Origin: an uncultured Bacillota bacterium
Lineage (GTDB): Bacteria; Bacillota; Clostridia; Christensenellales; UBA1242
Assembly (NCBI GenBank): GCA_945921365.1
Contig: CAMEKL010000008.1
Span: 1-11,371, forward strand
Direction: 5' to 3'
Length of the DNA: 11,371 nucleotides
Below the pieces are notes generated by a model, which made no database searches, had not been told where the DNA came from, and saw nothing but the letters and a program-made list of their open reading frames with translations. Below, piece by piece: positions 7,315 to 11,371 of this stretch; within the stretch, counting starts at the first letter, position 1, and the number at the start of each line of letters is the position of its first letter. Position numbers and translations under genes: made by a program.

Positions 7315-7408
7315 TTACAAAAATTTCGACTTAATAAGGCAATAATTTCATATTTTTGTAAAAAATTTAGATATTTGCAAAAAAATCTTGCAATTTTTTA
7401 CAAAAATA
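7315..7408. repeat. 17-bp perfect inverted repeat plus a third half-site (operator-like)
   Basis: The arms at 7351-7367 and 7392-7408 are exact reverse complements over 17 bases, with a 24-base spacer. Their common core TTACAAAAAT occurs a third time at 7315-7324, so the divergent intergenic region carries three copies: plus, minus, plus. The right arm lies inside the spacer between the -35 and -10 of the Spo0A-like gene's promoter. The repeat is upstream of both predicted transcription starts, so it acts as DNA rather than RNA, most likely as an operator. The spacer also holds TTGCAA at 7375-7380, repeated at 7388-7393 as the -35. Confidence 0.6.
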
Positions 7409-7416
7409 AGTATAAT
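7388..7416 (+). promoter_or_regulatory. Sigma-A-type promoter for the Spo0A-like gene
   Basis: TTGCAA (7388-7393) and a perfect TATAAT (7411-7416) are separated by 17 bases. Transcription would start near 7423, giving a leader of about 20 bases that includes the AGGGG ribosome binding site at 7431-7435. The right arm of the 17-bp inverted repeat covers most of the promoter spacer, so a bound protein should block or modulate this promoter. Confidence 0.75.
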
Positions 7417-7442
7417 TAAACTTACAAAAAAGGGGTAAAACT

Positions 7443-8168
7443 ATGTGTAAAAATGCAATTTTGCTTTCAAAAAATGATATGAATATGGCAGAAAGTTTAA
7501 AGATGATATGCAGAGAGAAAAAAGTTAATTTAGCATATTGTAGAAATTTGCCAGAACTAATAAATGTTAATAACACTTCTATGCCAGAAATTGTTTTTTG
7601 TGATGGCGAAACTATAAATTTCGACTATAAACTATTTGTTGAATTTAAAAATTCAAAGCTTTTCCACATTCCAAAATTTGTTATTATTTCAAACAATCTT
7701 AGCAAAATTCCAAATTATGAATTTATTGTTTTAATAGATAAAAATAATTATATTGAAAACTGCAGACAAATCTTAGATAATATTTCAGAAAAGGAGTGTG
7801 AAAGCCTTTCAGAAAATAAAAAGAATGAAATTAGAAGAAATGTTTCAAACTACCTAAACGAATTAGGGATAACAACAAACTATCTCGGCTATAGTTATAT
7901 AAAAGAAATTGTTGTGGATATAATTGAAGATAAAAGAAGATTAAAATCTTTTAACAGCAAACTTTATCCAACCGTTGCGATGAAATTCAACACCGCGATA
8001 ATAAATATTGAAAGAAATATAAGAAATGCAATAAATGTTGCAGTTAAAAGTTCAAAAAATAAGGAACTTTATGATGATATCATGAGATTTAGTAAAATCA
8101 GAAATCATAATAAAGCTCCTTCAAACAAAAAGTTTGTAACTTGGATTGCAGAAAAAGTTGACGATTGA
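7443..8168 (+). CDS. Spo0A-family response regulator with degenerate receiver domain
   Basis: The C-terminal 115 residues (about 127-241) match the Spo0A DNA-binding domain: IRRNVSNYLNELGITTNYLG (130-149), SYIKEIVV, LYPTVAMKFNT (174-184), IERNIRNAINVAV (189-201) and APSNKKFVTWIAEKV (225-239) each align with known Spo0A segments. The helix-turn-helix residues ERxIRxAI are kept, but the stretch just before them (AIIN, 185-188) differs from the usual T-A-S-R type. The first 115 residues have the alternating pattern of a receiver: NAILLS, IVFCD with D54 as the possible phospho-acceptor, PKFVIIS and FIVLIDK. The acidic pair of strand 1 is replaced by Ser-Lys. It may therefore be a phosphorylation-independent paralogue rather than the master sporulation regulator. 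AGGGG stands 7 bases before the ATG. Confidence 0.8.
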   Translation: MCKNAILLSKNDMNMAESLKMICREKKVNLAYCRNLPELINVNNTSMPEIVFCDGETINFDYKLFVEFKNSKLFHIPKFVIISNNLSKIPNYEFIVLIDKNNYIENCRQILDNISEKECESLSENKKNEIRRNVSNYLNELGITTNYLGYSYIKEIVVDIIEDKRRLKSFNSKLYPTVAMKFNTAIINIERNIRNAINVAVKSSKNKELYDDIMRFSKIRNHNKAPSNKKFVTWIAEKVDD

Positions 8169-8170
8169 AA

Positions 8171-8737
8171 TTAAAGCATATCAAAATTATCCTCAAAGAA
8201 ATTTTTAAAAAGTTCTTTCATTTCATATAAAAGCCAAATTGAAGCTATAATCGAAATTAAATTTGGAATTTGCTTAATCCATGCAACAAATTGCCCAACA
8301 TAATGAAGTGAAAATTGTGTTACGCCATAGACATAAGGATTTCCTTCTTCAGCGGAATAGTAAATTGGATAGCCATCTGGTGAATTGTTTGGATTGTCAC
8401 CTTGGGTGTAAAAATGCCCATTTTCATCAATTTCAATAATTCTGTGTGTTACAAGTCTAATCCCATCTGAATTTTCACCTTCAAAATAAAAAGTTAAAAT
8501 ATCTCCAACTTTAATATCTTCTTTTGCTGGTTTGTATACTATGATAATATCCCCCCAAGTGAGAGTTGGAAGCATTGAACCGCCACCAATAACAATTGGC
8601 CTATATCCAATTAGATATGCGATTCCTATAATAACAAATATGCCAATAATAAGCCCGAGCAAAATGCTTTTTATTGCCATTTTTAAATAATCGAAAAAGT
8701 CTAATCTTTTTTTTAATCTTTTGTCTAATTTATACAA
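8171..8737 (-). CDS. Signal peptidase I, SipW/ER-type (Ser-His, S26B)
   Basis: This membrane-bound protease removes signal peptides from exported proteins. The 188 residues show a basic N-terminus, a transmembrane helix (about 22-44), then GGGSMLPTLTWGD with the nucleophile S54, VTHRIIEID with H98 where bacterial-type enzymes have lysine, and TQGDNPNNSPDG with D114. A second helix (about 157-172) precedes an acidic tail. The Ser-His pair marks the ER/archaeal-type branch, which in Bacillota is represented by SipW; SipW processes TasA-like proteins in B. subtilis, but no such substrate gene is visible here. The start is TTG, chosen because AAGAGG stands 5 bases upstream; the next in-frame ATG (residue 20) would cut into the helix and lacks a ribosome binding site. 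Its 3' end faces the Spo0A-like gene with a 2-base gap. Confidence 0.88.
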   Translation of the reverse strand: MYKLDKRLKKRLDFFDYLKMAIKSILLGLIIGIFVIIGIAYLIGYRPIVIGGGSMLPTLTWGDIIIVYKPAKEDIKVGDILTFYFEGENSDGIRLVTHRIIEIDENGHFYTQGDNPNNSPDGYPIYYSAEEGNPYVYGVTQFSLHYVGQFVAWIKQIPNLISIIASIWLLYEMKELFKNFFEDNFDML

Positions 8738-8742
8738 GATAA

Positions 8743-8748
8743 CCTCTT
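8743..8748 (-). promoter_or_regulatory. Ribosome binding site fixing the TTG start of the signal peptidase
   Basis: AAGAGG on the minus strand lies 5 bases before the TTG at 8737. It is the only good Shine-Dalgarno in the area and is why the TTG is preferred over the downstream ATG. Confidence 0.7.
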
Positions 8749-8805
8749 ACTAGTTTGTGTTTTTTTGTTAATTTTATTCAAAAATTATCATGATTAAGAT
8801 ATCAT

Positions 8806-8832
8806 ATTTTTGTTTTTCAAACAAACAAAAAT
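8806..8832. repeat. 10-bp perfect inverted repeat between sipW-like gene and frr
   Basis: ATTTTTGTTT (8806-8815) and AAACAAAAAT (8823-8832) are exact reverse complements around a 7-base loop. Just to the left lie the palindrome ATCATGAT (8787-8794) and the pair ATGAT/ATCAT (8790-8794 and 8801-8805). The region separates two divergent genes, so these may be regulatory sites; in such AT-rich sequence part of the symmetry could be chance. I find no convincing -35/-10 pair for the signal peptidase itself. Confidence 0.4.
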
Positions 8833-8852
8833 GCATAAGCCTAAAAAATTAT

Positions 8853-8882
8853 TTGGAAAAAAACTATAACTTGTGATATTAT
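8853..8882 (+). promoter_or_regulatory. Promoter for frr
   Basis: TTGGAA (8853-8858) and TATTAT (8877-8882) are 18 bases apart, with an extended TG one base before the -10. Transcription would begin near 8889, giving a leader of about 24 bases that includes the AAGGGAG ribosome binding site at 8901-8907. Confidence 0.55.
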
Positions 8883-8912
8883 TCAAAATAGAAACACATT
8901 AAGGGAGATTAT

Positions 8913-9479
8913 ATGAACGAATTAGTTAATGAATATTTAAATGACTGTGAAAAAAACATGAATAAAGCAATTGAGCACTTGATTAATGAATATCAAATTA
9001 TTAGGGCTGGAAGAGCTAATCAACATATTTTAGACAAGGTTTTTGTTGATTACTATGGCGTGCCAACTCCATTAAATCAAATGGCAAATATTTCAGTTCC
9101 AGAAGCGAGAGTTCTTCTCATTAACGTTTGGGATCAAAGCCAAATTTCAAACATTTCAAAAGCAATTTCAATGGCAGATCTTGGAGTTAACCCAATTGAT
9201 GACGGGAAATCAATCAGGCTTATTTTTCCAGCACTAACAGAGGAAAGAAGAAAAGAAATTGTTAAGAATGTTAAAAAACTTTGTGAAGAGTGTAAGGTTA
9301 CAGTTAGAAATGCAAGGCGTGACTGCTTAGATATTTTCAAAACAATGAAAAAAGATGGAGATTTAACAGAAGACGACCTTGCTTACTGTGAAAAGGAAGT
9401 TCAGAAACTTACAGACAACTTCACTGCAAAAGCAGATTCACTCAGCGCTTCAAAAGAAAAAGAAGTAATGGAAATTTAA
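8913..9479 (+). CDS. frr: Ribosome recycling factor
   Basis: Ribosome recycling factor splits post-termination ribosomes together with EF-G. The 188 residues are the normal family length (about 185). The family signature IIRAGRAN (29-36) is present, followed by VDYYGVPTPLNQMANISVPE (45-64), then IRLIFPALTEERRKEIVK (101-118), VRNARRDC (130-137) and the C-terminal helix with DLTEDDLAYCEKEVQKLTD. AAGGGAG stands 5 bases before the ATG. In many Bacillota frr follows pyrH; here a divergent signal peptidase is upstream and frr has its own promoter. A terminator follows, so it seems to be largely monocistronic even though uppS is next. Confidence 0.97.
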   Translation: MNELVNEYLNDCEKNMNKAIEHLINEYQIIRAGRANQHILDKVFVDYYGVPTPLNQMANISVPEARVLLINVWDQSQISNISKAISMADLGVNPIDDGKSIRLIFPALTEERRKEIVKNVKKLCEECKVTVRNARRDCLDIFKTMKKDGDLTEDDLAYCEKEVQKLTDNFTAKADSLSASKEKEVMEI

Positions 9480-9504
9480 CATTTTGCATATATTTATAAA
9501 AAAG

Positions 9505-9531
9505 AAAACTTCTTAAAAAAGAAGTTTTTTT
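9505..9531 (+). terminator. Rho-independent terminator after frr
   Basis: AAAACTTCTT (9505-9514) pairs perfectly with AAGAAGTTTT (9519-9528) around a 4-base A loop, and the T run extends to 9531. The stem is AT-rich with two G-C pairs. It lies between frr and the uppS ribosome binding site, so it may attenuate rather than stop transcription into uppS, for which I see no separate promoter. Confidence 0.6.
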
Positions 9532-9535
9532 AATT

Positions 9536-9540
9536 AGAGG
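9536..9540 (+). promoter_or_regulatory. Ribosome binding site fixing the ATG start of uppS
   Basis: AGAGG is followed 5 bases later by the ATG at 9546. A GTG at 9540 is in the same frame but overlaps this site and cannot be the start. Confidence 0.75.
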
Positions 9541-9545
9541 TGAAA

Positions 9546-10239
9546 ATGAAAAAACAACTTACTATTCCAAAACATATAGGGATAATTCTTGATGGAAACG
9601 GCAGATGGGCGAAAAAAAGAAAAAAAGAGAGACTTTTTGGTCATAAAATGGGAGTTGTTGCTGTTAAGAAAACAATAAAAAGAGCAGTTGAGCTAAATAT
9701 AAAGGCAATTTCTGTTTATGCTTTTTCAACGGAAAACTGGAAAAGGTCATGCGAAGAAGTTGAAGGAATATTTAAAATTTTGGAAAGTTCCTTAATTGAA
9801 TTTACAAGTGATTTAAAAGAGAATAACATTAAATTTATAACCATGGGAGATATTTCAAAACTGCCAAAAAATTTGCAAGAAAAAATTGAAAAAGTAATAG
9901 AAGAAACAAGAAATTGCACCGGACTAATTTTTAATGTTGCATTAAACTATGGTGGACAAGATGAAATCTTAATGGCTGTTAACAGGTGCATAGAAAAATA
10001 TGATAAGAAAATTTCAAAGGAAGAATTTGAAAAAGAACTTTACACAAAAAGCCTACCTCCGCTAGACATAATTATTAACAAGTGGAGAAAAAAGGCTTTC
10101 TAACTTTATGCTTTATCAATGTGCATATAGCGAGCTGTTTTTTCCTAAAAAGTTTTGGCCAGATTTTAATGAAAAAAGTCTTGACAAAATTATTAAACAA
10201 TTTAATAAAAGAGAGAGAAGATTTGGTAATATTAAGTGA
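9546..10239 (+). pseudogene. uppS: Undecaprenyl diphosphate synthase, frameshifted
   Basis: UppS makes the C55 lipid carrier for cell-wall synthesis by adding isopentenyl units to farnesyl diphosphate. The first frame gives 177 matching residues: PKHIGIILDGNGRWAKKR (8-25) with catalytic D16, FGHKMG (31-36), FSTENW (60-65) and NVALNYGGQDEIL. It breaks at 10077: read on, it ends 8 codons later at a stop (10101-10103). The next frame, from 10078, carries the expected remainder TSGEKRLSNFMLYQCAYSEL and WPDFNE, ending KRERRFG, and closes at TGA 10237-10239. The join reads LDIII-TSGE instead of LDIIIRTSGE, so two bases of the conserved arginine codon appear to be missing. Because UppS is usually essential, a sequencing or assembly error, a second uppS copy, or recoding are all possible. 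The identity is certain; whether the break is real is not. Confidence 0.85.
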
Positions 10240-10246
10240 AAATATT

Positions 10247-10274
10247 TTGTAATCTAAATTGTTTTTTGTATAAT
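10247..10274 (+). promoter_or_regulatory. Promoter for cdsA
   Basis: TTGTAA (10247-10252) and a perfect TATAAT (10269-10274) are 16 bases apart. The predicted start near 10281 leaves a leader of only about 10 bases before the ATG at 10291, just enough for the GGGTGA at 10281-10286. It lies directly after the true uppS C-terminus. Confidence 0.65.
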
Positions 10275-10290
10275 AATTTTGGGTGAAAAA

Positions 10291-11244
10291 ATGAAAAAAA
10301 GAATTTATGTTGCGCTTATTATGTTAGCTGTGCTTGCGGGCACTTTTGCTTTTAGGTTTATTCCAGATTATGGAAATTATATTTTTGATATGCTTGTTGG
10401 AGTTGTTGCAATTTTTTGCAGCATGGAAATTTCCAAAATTTTGTCTGGCATGAACATTCTTTCATGTTCTATGGCTGCTGGTGTTTATCCATCTCTCATG
10501 TTTGCTGGGCACGTTGTTTCTTTTTTATTTGAACTTAAAATTTATTTTTGGATTGCAATTCAAGTTGGAATTCTTCTTTTATCAAGTTTAGCAGTTTTTA
10601 TAATTTTTGTTTCATTAAACAATAAATATGTTAAAGATTTAAGGAATAAAACAAATCTTTCAAGATGTAAACTTGCTTGGAAAATAACACTTAGTTCATT
10701 TATCAGCTTTGTTTATCCATGTTTCATGTTTGCATTCTTTATGCTTCTTGGCAGATTTGATGAACTTAAATATCACACAATTGCAAAATTTGATGGTCAA
10801 CTGTCTTGGCTTGTTCTTTTGTGTGCTGTGCTTGTTCCAATTGTCACAGACACTTGTGCAATGCTTTTTGGAAAGCTTTTAAAAGGGCCAAAATTATGTG
10901 AAAAAATAAGCCCAAAGAAAACAATTTCTGGGGCAGTGAGCGCTGTTCTTATTTCAGCAGTTGTTATGGGTGCTGTTTATATTCTGTTTAAACTTGGTAT
11001 GGTTTATAAAGAAGCTTTCACATATTCTGGAATCAAAATTTGGCACTTTATGCTTTTTGGAATGTTGTGCTCTTTGGTTTCACAAATTGGAGATTTGTTT
11101 GAATCATTCTTAAAAAGAAAAGCAGGTGTTAAGGATTCTGGAAACATTTTTCCAGGGCACGGAGGTTTTCTTGACAGGTTAGACAGTCACTTATTCAGTG
11201 CTCCATTCACATTTATTTTCTTCTTCTTACTTTTTATAATTTAA
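10291..11244 (+). CDS. cdsA: Phosphatidate cytidylyltransferase (CDP-diglyceride synthase)
   Basis: CdsA converts phosphatidic acid and CTP to CDP-diacylglycerol in the membrane, the branch point to phosphatidylglycerol and cardiolipin. The 317 residues are strongly hydrophobic, with about eight likely membrane segments starting at residues 5-22. The PROSITE-type family signature is complete near the C-terminus: S272, then KRKAGVKDSGNIFPGHGG (275-292) and DRLD (295-298). An upstream TDTCAMLFGKLLKG (186-199) matches the family's D-x-x-A-x-x-x-G-K segment. The ATG at 10291 is preferred to an in-frame TTG at 10279 because GGGTGA precedes it and the predicted transcription start lies beyond the TTG. 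It follows uppS as in most Bacillota, but dxr and rseP, often next, are not seen, and a strong terminator follows. Confidence 0.94.
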   Translation: MKKRIYVALIMLAVLAGTFAFRFIPDYGNYIFDMLVGVVAIFCSMEISKILSGMNILSCSMAAGVYPSLMFAGHVVSFLFELKIYFWIAIQVGILLLSSLAVFIIFVSLNNKYVKDLRNKTNLSRCKLAWKITLSSFISFVYPCFMFAFFMLLGRFDELKYHTIAKFDGQLSWLVLLCAVLVPIVTDTCAMLFGKLLKGPKLCEKISPKKTISGAVSAVLISAVVMGAVYILFKLGMVYKEAFTYSGIKIWHFMLFGMLCSLVSQIGDLFESFLKRKAGVKDSGNIFPGHGGFLDRLDSHLFSAPFTFIFFFLLFII

Positions 11245-11251
11245 CTTTTTT

Positions 11252-11286
11252 GGATATAAACTTATTTGTTTATATCCTTTTTTTTT
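11252..11286 (+). terminator. Strong rho-independent terminator after cdsA
   Basis: GGATATAAAC (11252-11261) pairs perfectly with GTTTATATCC (11268-11277) around a 6-base loop, followed by nine T (11278-11286). The stem begins 7 bases after the cdsA stop. It should end the frr-uppS-cdsA transcript, separating it from whatever follows. Confidence 0.85.
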
Positions 11287-11312
11287 GACAATAATATAAA
11301 TTATGTTATACA
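11285..11312 (+). promoter_or_regulatory. Candidate promoter for an unseen downstream gene
   Basis: A perfect TTGACA (11285-11290) lies 16 bases before TATACA (11307-11312), which has an extended TG one base upstream. It begins inside the T run of the cdsA terminator. The remaining 59 bases show no ribosome binding site or convincing gene start, so the transcribed gene must lie beyond the window. Confidence 0.45.
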
Positions 11313-11371
11313 AATTTTTTAACACAACATTTCGATTATCTTTAATATTTTTTATATGCCTTGTTTGGTTT

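Noticed and set aside
7351..7408. The 17-bp inverted repeat as a transcription terminator
   Set aside because: It lies between divergent genes and upstream of both predicted starts, so no annotated transcript ends there; an operator is the better reading.
7367..7576. Minus-strand frame across the Spo0A-like promoter and gene start
   Set aside because: It overlaps the clear promoter, ribosome binding site and conserved start of the plus-strand gene, and has no family resemblance.
11303..11371. Open frame from ATG 11303 to the window edge, hydrophobic
   Set aside because: There is no ribosome binding site, the ATG overlaps the predicted -10 region, and 23 codons of AT-rich sequence are not enough to support a gene.

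Overview
The window is AT-rich, densely packed bacterial chromosome, about 30% G+C by eye. Gene content points to the Bacillota, most likely an uncultured Clostridia-type lineage: WhiA, RicT (YaaT), a Spo0A-family DNA-binding protein, a SipW-like signal peptidase and the frr-uppS-cdsA order are all typical of that phylum. TGA is used as a stop and tryptophan is TGG, so the standard bacterial code applies. No mobile element, CRISPR array, tRNA or rRNA was seen. No stretch longer than about 180 bases lacks a gene.

Region 1 (1-7283, minus strand) is one co-directional block. In transcription order it reads holB, ricT, trmN6, rsmI, uvrC, murB, a PHP-family phosphoesterase and whiA, which runs off the left edge. 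Gaps are 1-31 bases or overlaps. It looks like two conserved Bacillota neighbourhoods joined: the replication/RNA-modification cluster (holB-yaaT-yabB-yabC) and the cluster of uvrC, murB, PHP protein and whiA. The yabA and yazA genes often found in the first, and rapZ and yvcK often found in the second, are absent from the expected places. A very good promoter lies directly before holB and would give an essentially leaderless mRNA. A small terminator-like hairpin sits between uvrC and murB. UvrC lacks the usual C-terminal helix-hairpin-helix domain.

Region 2 (7284-8912) holds a divergently transcribed Spo0A-like protein with a degenerate receiver domain. Its promoter overlaps one arm of a perfect 17-bp inverted repeat. 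It converges, with a 2-base gap, on a minus-strand SipW/ER-type signal peptidase that starts with TTG. A short intergenic region with dyad symmetries separates the peptidase from frr.

Region 3 (8853-11371, plus strand) carries frr, a terminator, uppS, cdsA and a strong terminator. uppS is split by what looks like a 2-base deletion in the codon for the conserved arginine of the RTSGE motif; the C-terminal part is intact in another frame. cdsA has its own promoter. A consensus-like promoter at the right edge points to an unseen next gene.

Most genes are housekeeping: DNA replication and repair, ribosome recycling, rRNA and tRNA methylation, peptidoglycan precursors, undecaprenyl carrier and phospholipid synthesis. 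The points most worth a second look are the divergent Spo0A-like regulator with its operator-like repeat, the uppS frameshift, the short UvrC, and the leaderless or very short leaders.
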